NCBI GenBank assembly: GCA_022592445.1 | Contig: JABYQR010000592.1 | Location: 1 to 17,724, forward strand | DNA length: 17,724 nucleotides | Direction of reading: 5' to 3' | Source of the DNA: Cytidiella melzeri | Taxonomy: Eukaryota > Basidiomycota > Agaricomycetes > Polyporales > Irpicaceae | Part shown: piece by piece, positions 1 through 8,870 of the stretch | How positions within the stretch are numbered: position 1 is the stretch's first letter | How the letters are laid out: each line of letters begins with the position of its first letter | Translations under genes and position numbers: made by a program | Notes under the pieces: model-generated | Databases searched by the model: none | Told to the model about the DNA's origin: nothing | What the model saw: only the letters and a program-made list of their open reading frames with translations

Positions 1-635
1 CCTTGGCCCAGTCAGCCAGGTTATGCTCAATGTTGTCCGGGAGTCCCAAGCGCAGGGTTTTGAGCAAAGTCTAACGTGGTCCCAAGTGAAACTGTGCAAA
101 ATAATAACATAAGACGCAACGTACGCAGATAATATTGGCTGGAACGTCATCTCGATACAATGAGAGGCGAGGTGTGAGCAAGACCGCATACACAACAGTC
201 TTGATGTTGGTCTGAGTAGATGATGAGTGAAGGAGTCTTTGCTAGCATGTAACAGCGTACCTGAAGATCATCCAAGACTCGGAACTCAGGAGCAGCTGCT
301 CGGATGCTTGAAAACCCGGCCATGAGTTCAAGGCCAAGAGTGTAGATCTTGAACAATTCAAGGGCGTGTGGATTCTGAGTAACCAGTGAAAAAAGCATGC
401 AGAATGGCATTACAATGCTCACCATCATAAACCTCTCAATGTCTTTTGCTGCCTCAGGCTTGAGCTTCTTCCTGGCCGCATACTTGCATGCAAAGAGTAG
501 CATATTTCTGTCCACAGAATGTCCAGAGGTAGTTCTGTTGTCATCTCCAGCTACGTCTAACTCATCCGTGTTGTCATCAGGAGTCGCGCGTTTTCCAAGC
601 AAAGAGTCAGGAGGAGGTGTCTCCATGCAATTCAT
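1..635 (-). CDS. Spliced gene of unknown function, basidiomycete multi-copy family, 5' part only (runs off left edge)
   Basis: The reading frame starts at the ATG whose complement is 633-635 and is open through exon 1 (261-635, 125 codons). A donor CAG|GTACGC follows at 260, and the best acceptor is CGTTAG|ACTTTG at 71, giving a 190 bp intron (71-260, phase 0). Exon 2 (1-70) reads on in frame and contains LGLPDNIEHNLADW. Reading through without splicing also stays open to 147 but gives an unconvincing tail. Exon 1 has a polar N-terminus (PPPDSLLGKR, then an acidic stretch) followed by an alpha-helical segment rich in K/R and hydrophobics (FACKYAARKKLKPEAAKDIE). No signal peptide and no catalytic motif is visible. 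From memory, many agaricomycete proteins of unknown function share the LPxxIEHNxAxW motif after a similar helical region; this is recall, not a search result. It points away from the large transposon-associated gene on the plus strand. The 3' end is outside the window. Confidence 0.55.
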
Positions 636-1342
636 GATGTTGTGGATACTGGATCAAAGACGAGTAAAGGTGGCTATGTTAGATGGCAAAAGGGTGTGAT
701 TGGGCAAGCAGAGGTTGGTGAGAAGACAGGATTCTATAATGAGGCTCAGAGACAAATTGTGCAGTGCATTCAAGCTGTCGAGAATGGAGAAAAACCAACA
801 TCTTGGTGACAGAAAGAAAACCATGGAAATGGATTATGCGCGAACTTGCCCCAACGCAATGATTTGGAAAAATCACATGAATGTTCTGCTGTCAACCAGA
901 CCAAATTGAGTCTTGGTCTTTCTTGAACTGCAACTTGCCCTCTTGTAATTGGCGTATCTTGCTTTGCAACAGTGAGTAATCTGCGCAATATTTCATGGCA
1001 TGACGCAGGATATTTGGTCATTTGAGAAGGTGAGCGCAGTGACAGACGGTCAACTCGGAGATGGGATGAATCCTGTGCGTTTGGCATGAGCTTCATCTCA
1101 TCTTTGAGTTCCCTCATGCTTGAAGCCCTTAATATTTGCACCATCGCAGCATAAAATGCGTGAAAAAAGAAATCTGCCAGAGGGTGCGTCATAATTTATA
1201 AATATCAAGCGTGCTCATTGCAAATATGCTTGCAGATATTATTGAGTGTCAAACAAATCCGCTGCTTGTGCGATGTCTTCTCTGTCACCCAATGGAAGAC
1301 CACACCGCAATGGACGGTTTGCATTGGCTGGAGCGCAAGAAT
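636..1342. other. Intergenic stretch between divergent genes, no supported gene
   Basis: About 700 bp separates the minus-strand gene starting at 635 from the first convincing coding sequence on the plus strand. Several overlapping open frames of 65-140 codons exist on both strands (for example minus 770-1192), but none shows a family motif, a signal peptide or exon-intron structure that I could support. A short AT-rich spot (TTTATAAATAT near 1195-1205) could serve as a core promoter for the plus-strand gene; this is inference only. Confidence 0.3.
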
Positions 1343-2142
1343 ATGGACAAGGATGTATTCAAAAACAAAGTGCACCTTTGCCGCTGCAAGAATCAGTCCG
1401 ACCAGACAGCAGCTGCGCAACTCCAAGTTGCCGCAGTTGCCTCCTCGGCTGCCGAGATCAAGGCCACTGCTGAGTTGCAGCCTCTCTCACCTTGGCTTAT
1501 TGCCGCTGTCTCTGTTATCAGAAGACCGAGGTGTTTCTTTGCCTCCTGCTCTGTCTTCCCAAGATGAGGAAATGCTCTTCGGTTACGAGTGGGATCCTAA
1601 CAACTTTGCTATCCAGATGCGCTCCAATGAAGTGCAAAATGCAGAAAGGAAGAAACTGTTTGCAAGTCCCGATAGCTATGGACTATGGGATGCAGACTGT
1701 GCTACTCGCAAGCTTGCCGGCGTCAAAACCAGAGAGTTGCTTCAGGATTCTTACGGTGCTGCAAATGTCAATGAATATGATGAAGGTATAGCATCTGCAA
1801 TGGAAAACCTCGGTACGTCTGGACTGCAGTACCTGTAGCAGTATACCTGACAGCACATTAGATCTACATCATCAGCTTGCTGGTGATGACATCCAGCATA
1901 TAGCATTTGGCAGTAGCCATGAGCTACCCAACTTAATAGACCAATGGTATCCATATGGGAATAAAGTTGTGCGTGGTGTTGAAAGTCATGCTTCTTGTTG
2001 TCCATTTGCATCTCAAAAAACTCAGATCTCACTACTGGATATTCTCTATAACAGCCCACGCAACCATATTTCAAATACGCAGATGAGCGTGGTTCTATGG
2101 GTATTGAAGGAAATGAACATACCTGGGACAGCATCGCTCTAC
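1343..2142 (+). pseudogene. Transposon-associated large protein gene, N-terminal part (broken)
   Basis: The likely start is the ATG at 1343, just before a Cys-containing segment (HLCRCKN) in frame 2; the upstream frame is also open, so the start is uncertain. Around 1500-1565 the coding frame shifts by one, through an unrecognised intron or a frameshift, into an acidic segment with EEMLFGYEWDPNN, then a region with YGLWDAD and AMENL. A 49 bp intron (1813-1861, GGTACGT donor, TTAG acceptor, CTGAC branch-like site) joins in frame to exon 1862-2142, which ends LWVLKEMNIPGTASLY. I recognise this order (acidic FGxEWDP segment, then LLDxLxxxPR and LWxLKE) from a large, highly repeated family of agaricomycete proteins of unknown function, which I take to be DNA-transposon encoded; that assignment rests on memory. 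At 2142 the exon is cut by a solo LTR and resumes at 2873. Confidence 0.6.
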
Positions 2143-2867
2143 TGTAACAGTAAGGTTACTACTCACCAGATAAGTTGATAAACTTGGGGAGATAGTGTGT
2201 AATAGAGAGTTAGAGTGGTGGTGAGCGAAGTACTGGTGGGTACTGAGTAGTCCTGGTTCAACAGAGTGGATAAGACTGAGGGGATATGCCCTCAGGAGTG
2301 CCTCTATATATACATGAAGGGGAGGACCCCAGGTACTACCCTAAGACCCCTAATACCTACATGAGTAAGCAAAGTTATCTACCTTACTAAGCATGCCCTA
2401 TGCCCTAGTGGTGCCACTTCAATAATCAACCAATAGCAATTGTCCCCATGACCTGACCCCATGACCCAGTTCCAAGGCTAGACTTGTTCTAGCTTGTTCT
2501 AAGACAAGGCTAGACTTTTCCAGAAGGTTCTAAGAACTATGACATCATCTAATGGAATGTTCTATACTATGACATCATAGTTCCAGCATGTTCCACAATG
2601 TTCCAGAGAGTTCTATCATGTGATACACAGATAAGGAAAGGAGCGCATCAGCGCATCAGAGACAGAAGGCGCATCAGCGCATCAATTGATAGGCACTGAG
2701 AATAAGCGCCGGAATAGGCGCCTGATAAGCGCCAGATAAGCGCTGGATAAGCGCCTAAATAGACGCCGGATAAGCACTGGATAAGCGCTTGACAAGCGCT
2801 TAAATATTCCCAATAATACCGTTGCCTGGTAAGGCAAGTCTTGTAGAAACATTGAAAATCTGTGACA
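2143..2867 (-). mobile_element. Solo LTR, family LTR1 (gypsy-1 type), minus orientation
   Basis: This 725 bp element begins TGTAACAG and ends CTGTGACA on the plus strand, and is flanked by the perfect 5-bp target duplication TCTAC (2138-2142 and 2868-2872). It is the reverse complement of the LTR at 11258-11940, with about 40 bp more, mostly from a local duplication around 2480-2515 (the segment AAGGCTAGACTT occurs twice). In element orientation it has a TATATATA box (complement of 2305-2312). No internal element sequence adjoins it, so it is a solo LTR left by LTR-LTR recombination. It interrupts the coding exon of the large transposon-associated gene; deleting the LTR and one TSD rejoins SLY and EFMKF in frame. 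Confidence 0.92.
2645..2806 (-). repeat. GCGC-rich short tandem repeat inside LTR1
   Basis: The stretch holds GCGCATCA repeated four times (2643-2685), then about nine imperfect copies of an 10-12 bp unit resembling GATAAGCGCC/GGATAAGCGCT. The same array, reverse complemented, is in the 3' LTR at about 11334-11411, so it belongs to the LTR1 family, near the start of its U3. It is the most prominent internal repeat of this LTR and is a candidate regulatory array. Confidence 0.7.
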
Positions 2868-2872
2868 TCTAC

Positions 2873-5176
2873 GAGTTCATGAAATTTCAAGATACAATAC
2901 ACCGCAGCAACAGAGTGGTGACCCATCAGTATAAGTCGGCACATGGGAATAACTACTACCAAAATGACGTCAGCACCATTATTGCACAGGTACATCAATG
3001 TTCACAATTATCACAGTACACTCACTTATCCATTACCACAGGACTACATAAATCTGCTGGTCTGTCCGGAGATTTGCTATTATCCAGAGATTCCAATTGG
3101 CCCCGTCTCCAAGATATGGCAATTGTATCAGTTCAGAAAGGACATAGATCTCAATATGCTCACTCCAATGTATGTTGTGCTGAATGGCATTCAGCACTAT
3201 TACGTTGGAGAGTTTGCGCAACTTAGAACAAACAAGCTTGTTCTCCCAATACGGTGGATTGTATTTCAGGGCGAGCTGCATGCAGAGTCATTCCCTGTTT
3301 CTTGGGATTCTCAGGCAAGACATCATCTCGCATGCATTCACAAATTGCGCTAATAGCAGTTGCTTCAGTCTGGGCTGGCACAAATATGTGACCGCAACGA
3401 GGACATCATTCTTGTTCAAGCGTCTGCCTTGATAAAAAATTTCTTCAATTTGCAGCACAGCCATGCAGTACCGGCATTCAAAAATTCAGTGGCCGCTACT
3501 CCTTCATTTCATTCTACACTCACATCCGTCCCAGAGCAATTTCGCGGGGTACTAGCAAAGATGCCAAATCCACTCCGTAAGCTAGCACAAGGCAATCCTC
3601 TGTACTCAAGCTCTGTGGACCTGTTTGGCAACAACGTCTCTGGCAATAGGTCAAAGTTGTGGAACAAGCACAACAATCTTTACGTCTTTCATCGGAATCT
3701 CCCTTGTCAACTTCTTCAACAAGATTTCCATATTCATTTCCTTTCAACATCTCAGCACGCGAGTGTCCCAGAGCAGATTGAAGGGCTCAAGGTGCAATTA
3801 GAGTATGTTTTATCTGACTTTGAAGCACTGGATCTTACATATGGTCAACCCACGAGCAGCTTGACACATGTACATTCTGTACGCACCTGACATGCAGCTA
3901 CAGGTGAAAACATCTGCTTCCGTCTTTTCCTCAATACAGAGCCAATGGACAATCCTATGCAGAGCAAGGCTAGCGGTCATATCAGTGGTAGCTCTAATTG
4001 TTTTTGCCAAAAGTGCAAAGTGGGTGGCAGTTGTAGAGAGAAGATGACAAATGACAGCTATGATAGCCTTTTCCACATACACCAGTTCTGTTTCATGTCT
4101 GTTGTCACGGTATAAACCCTACTGACACTTGGTATCCTCTCACTGCAGGCTGGCAAGCCCTGAAATGTCACCGAGTTGTTGCGCAAGGTGATTCTGCAGG
4201 TTAGTCAGGCTTGCACAGGTGTAGCTGCACGTGTCAAAGACCGTCAGAAAGCCAGCGGAGTAAAGGATGGATATACAGAGCCGTGGATTGCTGACCTTAT
4301 CACTCTTGCTTGCATGCTCAAGGCACAAGACCAAACATGCACACAAGAGAGCATCTACAGTGAGCTCATGGACTGGGTTACCAACAAATGTGACGAGATC
4401 TCCAATTCTAACCTTCGTATCAGAGGTACGTATGACTGTCAACGCTCTTTCTGACAGATTTTTGAATTCTGACATGTAGGTTTTGGCCCAACACAGGACA
4501 CACCCATCGAGATCCTTCACACTATCCTGCTTGGGATTGTGAAGTATGTATGGTACAAATCTTGGTCATTTTGGTCTGCAGCAGACAAGAAGCTACACAC
4601 AACATCTCCAGGCTACGGATACTTGCAGACTCAACATTACACCCATTCGTGCAAACTATATCACCCAGTATGCAAATTCTCTCATCAGACGCCAATTAAA
4701 AACCATTGGTCAAGTGTCAGTATTTCACGTACATGATCTTGTTGAACTCAAGGTTTTGCATGTGTGGAGAGCTGTTGAGCTTCTGATGGCCCTACTTTGG
4801 ATGCCTGAGATTGACGACATGGATCAATACACGGTACATATCCTTCACCATCATCTCGTCTCATGTTCTCACTTAAGCTGAGTCCAGGCTGATGTATAAG
4901 TTGCCGTAGCCAACGTTCTGGACCTCTTTTCCATTCTAGATCCAAGCAAAATCATCTGGAAGTCAAAGCTGCATCTCCTGCTTCACGCTCCAGACAATAT
5001 TCAACACTTTGGACTGCTTGTTGGTCTTTCGACTGAATTGTATGAGCGCTTCAACCAGGTCTTTCGACAAGACTCAGTTTTCTCAAACCATCTTGCACCA
5101 AGTTGCAAAATTGCACATCAGCTTGCTAATCAAGAAGGCATAAAACATCGAGTCACGTCGTCTAAAACAAAAACGT
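2873..5176 (+). pseudogene. Transposon-associated large protein gene, central and C-terminal part (degenerate, multi-exon)
   Basis: Coding resumes after the solo LTR. Exons inferred from frame and splice signals: to 2989; intron 2990-3041 (52 bp); 3042-3314; GC-AG intron 3315-3368 (54 bp); 3369-4109; intron about 4110-4148 (39 bp, least sure); 4149-4425; intron 4426-4479 (54 bp); 4480-4833; intron 4834-4887 (54 bp); 4888 to about 5176. Recognisable stretches in order: YYVGEFAQLR...LPIRW, MPNPLRKLAQGNPLYSS, NVSGNRSKLWNKH, LLQQDFHIHFLSTSQHAS, DNPMQSKASGHI followed by CFCQKCKVGG (possible zinc-binding Cys), [50 protein letters not shown] and FSNHLAPSCKIAHQLA. These match, from memory, a repeated agaricomycete family probably encoded by DNA transposons. 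Damage: TGA stops at 3888 and 4161 (both from CGA), TAA at 4897, and a one-base frameshift near 4595. No known nuclease triad was identified. It cannot make a full protein now. Confidence 0.65.
3315..3368 (+). other. GC-AG intron in the transposon-associated pseudogene
   Basis: Exon sequence ending TGGGATTCTCAG is followed by GCAAGA, and the frame resumes after GCTTCAG at 3368 with SGLAQICDRNED. The 54 bp length equals two other introns of the gene, and a branch-like GCTAAT lies about 20 bp before the acceptor. Without splicing, the upstream frame stops at about 3351. The donor fits the GC-AG class (strong AG|GCAAG match), or a decayed GT donor. Confidence 0.6.
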
Positions 5177-5840
5177 AAATACCGCGCGTTTAGAATTGGC
5201 AGCTCATATCGAGGAGGTTCCAACGGAAGATGATGAACCTTTGACTCCTCACCCGTCCCCTGACAAGGGTAAAGGGAAAAAGCCAACCAAGGGCAAGGAT
5301 TTTTTCCGAAGCATCATGTGACTCCCTGCAAACATGCATGCTTAGGCCCTGATACCCTCGATCTTTGTACCATAGATACTGTCAAAAATGTAGCGCGTTC
5401 AAAGAATCCATTTTTTCTACCGGTTACAATTTGAAAGCTCTGGTATATTCAGGAGCCACAACTATGTTCATCAGTAAGTCAGTGGTTGAAAGTAACAATC
5501 TGGTAACAAATCAACTGGCATCACCGTTTAACGTCATCAACGTCAACGGTACTCCCAATAAAGACAGTCAAATCACTCATTCAGTACGTGCATACCTAGA
5601 AATAGGTTTACACAGAGCAAGACAACACATGCTTGTTACTGATCTTGGTAGTAAACAAATGATTATCGGGATGACCTTCTTATGCCGCCACAATCCGGAG
5701 ATAGATTGGGCAAATGGCAAGTGGAGATTTACCAGATGTCCTGAACTCTGTGCCCCAAGAGCTCGTAAAAACATCACTGTAGCTCAAGAAGAGATCAATG
5801 AGCTTGAGTTACCTAAGGGACGTTCAGTGTCAGACAACCT
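5177..5840 (+). pseudogene. Gypsy-1: 5'-truncated gag tail and protease region
   Basis: Open fragments from about 5184 encode LELAAHIEEV followed by a Lys/Gly-rich tail (DKGKGKKPTKGKDFF) ending in a stop near 5321, plausibly the end of gag. After a frameshift, a segment with VARSKNPFFLPVT leads into a retropepsin-like domain (about 5430-5750) with ALVYSGATTMFI, LVTDLGSKQMIIGMTFL and NPEIDWANGKWRF. In the family the active site is DSGAT; here TAT at 5446-5448 gives Tyr, so the catalytic aspartate is lost. The frame continues to 5840, where a solo LTR interrupts it; beyond the LTR it reads on in the frame of the reverse transcriptase. There is no 5' LTR, primer-binding site, capsid or CCHC knuckle: sequence to the left is the unrelated transposon-associated gene, so the 5' end of gypsy-1 has been lost. 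Confidence 0.75.
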
Positions 5841-6103
5841 TGACATGGATAGTCCAACAGAGACCGGATTTTTCCAACATTGTCACAAGTTTACAGCTTT
5901 GAGCGCCTGTCTAAAGCGCTTATTTTCCGGCTAGGAGTGTTACCAGACCTAACCCTAACCCGGGTCACGTGACATCCTGACTTATTCATCAATAGTCCAG
6001 ACCCAAACCCTAGACTCAGTCTGGAGCGGTTCCAGATCAACCTAGGCTATTGTTCTATTGTTCCTCTTCCATTGTTAGGAATTCCCCAGGGATTCCCCCA
6101 GTT

Positions 6104-6224
6104 TCTATTGTTCTATTGTTCCTATTCTATTGTTCTATTGTTCTATTGTTCTAGTGTTCTAGCTCTATTGTTCTCCGTACCCTGGTCCTTGACAGTTACT
6201 CAGGTCCTTGACAGTTACCCTGGT
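6104..6224 (+). repeat. Two short tandem arrays inside LTR2 (8-bp and 19-bp units)
   Basis: About 6104-6174 is a run of imperfect TATTGTTC units. It is followed at about 6183-6224 by two copies of a 19-bp unit beginning GGTCCTTGACAGTTAC. The minus-oriented LTR2 copy carries the same arrays, with about four 19-bp units, so copy number differs between copies. Confidence 0.75.
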
Positions 6225-6352
6225 CTCTTATTGTTCTATTGTTACTCCAGCCCCACAGTTACTCCAGTCCCTAGTGTGGGAACTGGTGCACAGACCACCC
6301 AGCCACAGTATATATAGTAGACCTTACCCTCCCTAGCTCTGCATCTTGACCT

Positions 6353-6433
6353 CTCTGTCATTTGCACTGCTAGGTGAGTTACTACATGTAACTTAGTATC
6401 ATACCATATTAACTCTGTCATTTGCACTGCTAG
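6353..6433 (+). repeat. 21-bp direct repeat enclosing 39 bp, specific to this LTR2 copy
   Basis: The same 21 bp (starting CTCTGTCATTTG, ending CTGCTAG) occur at 6353-6373 and 6413-6433. Between them are 39 bp starting GTGAGT. The other LTR2 copy has only one such segment (near 15862-15880), so this copy gained about 60 bp here. Confidence 0.75.
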
Positions 6434-6574
6434 TATCCGGCCTCTGTGCCTGCTTGCCTGCTTATCATTGACTCTGACCTTGTTGTCGTCGTTGGAGATC
6501 CCTTTCCTCTTCCACCATCATCCATTCCACCCTTGTTTAGGGTTTAGCAGCATAACAGCAGTCACTCCGCGACA

Positions 6575-8870
6575 AACCTGGACAGAATAGGAAGTGTCGA
6601 CCCGGACAACCCTCACATTCACTAGATTGACTTAGACAATCCAGAAGACCAAGAAATAGCAGAAATAATCGCTGAACTTTCTGGAAAGAAAGATGAGGGC
6701 TTTGAAGATGGCTTTGACGAACAAGAATCCGTCAATTGGAAGCCATTAGTACCAACATATCTATGGGAATTTGGTGACGTCTTTTCAAAGAAGAAATTAG
6801 AGCGCATGCTGTTACGCAAACCGTACGATCACGCGATCGAATTTGAGGAAGGTGCCTCCCTTCCCAAAGCAGCTAAACTATACCCACCGTCTCTCATGGA
6901 AAAGAATTCTTTAGATCAATGGATCAAAGAGGAACTCCAAAAAGGTTACATCCGCAAATTGAAAAGTCCGATTGCAGCACCTGTGTTCTTTGTTAAGAAG
7001 AAAGATGGCTCGTTACACCTTGTGCAAGATTACCGAAAACTGAACGACATCACGGTGAAAAACCGGTACCCCATACCTCGCATCAACGATTTAATCAACT
7101 CGTTAAGCAAGGCTAAGGTCTTCTCAAAGATTGATCTTAGATGGGGATACAATAACGTTTGCATCCGAAAGGGTGACGAATGGAAGACAGCATTCATCAC
7201 ACACCGTGGCCTTTTCAAAGCCAAGGTGATGTACTTTGGTTTTAGCAACGCACCTGCAACGTTCCAAGCCATGATGAATGAAATTCTGAGTGATTTGATC
7301 TTAGAAGGACATGTCATGGTGTATCTCGACGACATCCTCATCTTCACTGAAGACAAGAAGGAAAACTGTCGCATCACACAGGAAGTGCTCAAGCGTCTAC
7401 GCGAGAACAATCTATTTGCCAAACCGGAAAAATGCTTTTTTGAAAAAGATCACATTGAGTACCTAGGCATGATCATTTCTCACGGACACATCGAGATGGA
7501 TCCAGCCAAACTTACTGGAGTTACTGAGTGGCCGCGACCTGAAAAGGTTAAGCAAGTCCAAGCCTTCTTAGGCTTTGCCAACTTCTATTGGCGTTTCATT
7601 GAGGACTTTGCTAAACATGCAAAACCGCTCACTATTCTGACAAAAAAGGACCAATCCTGGATCTGGAAAGATGCTCAGGAACAGGCCTTCCAAAGTCTGA
7701 AACAGGCTTTTACGTCAGTACCCATTCTGAGGATACCAGATGACAAAAATCCTTTCCGTCTGGAAACAGACACTAGCGACTTTGCTACAGGAGCGATACT
7801 ATCACAATTGGATCCAGCTGATAAGCTGTGGCATCCAGTAGCCTTCTACTCTAAATCACTCAACGTCCATGAACATAACTATGAGATATACAATAAAGAG
7901 TTGTTGGCTATTATCCGCGCCCTGGAAGAGTATCGTCAACATCTGGAGGGACATCCAATTACCGTAGAAATATGGTCGGATCACCAAAACCTGACATATT
8001 TCAGGAATGCCCAGAAGCTGACTCGGAGACAAGCACAATGGGCGTTATACCTCACGTGATTCAATTTTGTGCTCCGGCACAAACCTAAACAGACCATGCT
8101 CACCGCAGATCCTATGTCCAGGAGGCCAGATCATGAAGAGGGGGTAAATTCCGATAATGAGGACAAAATTCTCCTTAAACCCAAATTTTTTGCCATCTCT
8201 GCTATTGAAAACTCTCATGACTTGCCTATCAACAACGATGAAATCCTAAGACGGGTCAAGGAAGCACTCATGAATGATGAAGTTACCAAGGACTATCAGC
8301 AGTTACTTAACTCTGGTCCTAGGGAGCTCAAGAAATCACTAGAGGAATGGAATTTTGAGAATGGATTACTCCTATACCGTGGAAAAGTCTACATCCCCAA
8401 AGATCAGAAACTAGATCTGAGACGTCAAATCATCCAGATGCATCACAATCAACCTTCTGCCGGAAATCCTAGCAGATGGAAAAAGTACAAACTGATCTCG
8501 AGAAACTACTGGTGGCCAGGTTTAACCACTGATGTCAAGAAATACGTGACAGGCTGTGACACATGTCAGCGGATGAAGACTCGTCTGCATCAACCTTATG
8601 GACCACTCATCCCTAATCCGGTTCCGGCAGAACCATGGGATATCATGACTGTTGACTTGATTACTCAGTTACCGGAGTCTGATGCTTCAATGCTATCTGC
8701 ATAGTCGTAGACCGCCTTACTAAAAGGGCGCACTTCTTCCCTATTGTAAACGAGTTCTTGGCAAAAGATCTTGCAGCTCTACGCTATGAGAGAGTCTGGA
8801 CCCTTCACGGGTTACCTTTGCAAATCATTTCCGACCGAGGTCCACAATTCACAGCAGATTTATTCCAGGA
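6575..8870 (+). pseudogene. pol: Gypsy-1 pol: reverse transcriptase, RNase H and integrase N-terminal half
   Basis: This is a Ty3/gypsy (chromovirus) polyprotein that would copy the element RNA into DNA and integrate it. The frame runs from 6575 with an in-frame TAG at 6623. Reverse transcriptase spans about 6950-7480: PVFFVKKKDGSLHLVQDYR, FSKIDLRWGYNN and the catalytic YLDD at 7322-7333. RNase H spans about 7740-8040: ETDTSDF, NKELLAI, WSDHQNLTYF carry the usual D, E and D. TGA at 8057-8059 (from CGA) ends the open frame. Integrase follows: a zinc-binding HHCC region in which the second His is Asn (AAT at 8465), GCDTCQR, first catalytic Asp at 8654 (TVDLIT). A one-base frameshift near 8687 moves the frame, which then gives DRLTKRAHFF and SDRGPQF with the second Asp at 8833. 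The copia-like LTR cuts the gene at 8870. Clearly inactive. Confidence 0.92.

Larger units (their letters stand above)
5841..6574 (+). mobile_element. Solo LTR, family LTR2, inserted in gypsy-1 pol
   Basis: The 734 bp element starts TGACATGG and ends CGCGACA, with the 5-bp target duplication AACCT at 5836-5840 and 6575-6579. It matches, in reverse complement, the 3' LTR of gypsy-2 at 15725-16422. Features in order: GCGCTTATTTTCCGG near 5915-5930, a palindromic GTCACGTGAC (5964-5973), an 8-bp array, a 19-bp array and a TATATATAG box (about 6309-6317). Removing the LTR and one TSD joins the protease frame to the reverse transcriptase frame. No internal sequence adjoins it, so it is a solo LTR. 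Confidence 0.93.

Noticed and set aside
770..1192. 140-codon minus-strand open frame upstream of the first gene
   Set aside because: No motif, no homologue recognised, overlapping frames on the other strand of equal quality; could be decayed coding sequence but cannot be supported.
2822..3226. 134-codon open frame reading through 2990-3041
   Set aside because: The first part is real exon, but beyond 2989 it runs through a 52-bp intron into the wrong frame.
4140..4520. 126-codon minus-strand open frame
   Set aside because: Antisense to conserved coding segments of the transposon-associated gene ([18 protein letters not shown]).
5948..5963. CCTAACCCTAACCC, like a telomere repeat
   Set aside because: Only about two units, present in both LTR2 copies at the same place, so it is part of the LTR and not a chromosome end.
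6072..6317. 81-codon open frame rich in Tyr/Ser/Leu/Phe
   Set aside because: Translation of the TATTGTTC and 19-bp arrays inside LTR2.
7030..7422. 130-codon open frame on the minus strand
   Set aside because: Lies opposite the reverse transcriptase, whose motifs are unmistakable in the other strand.
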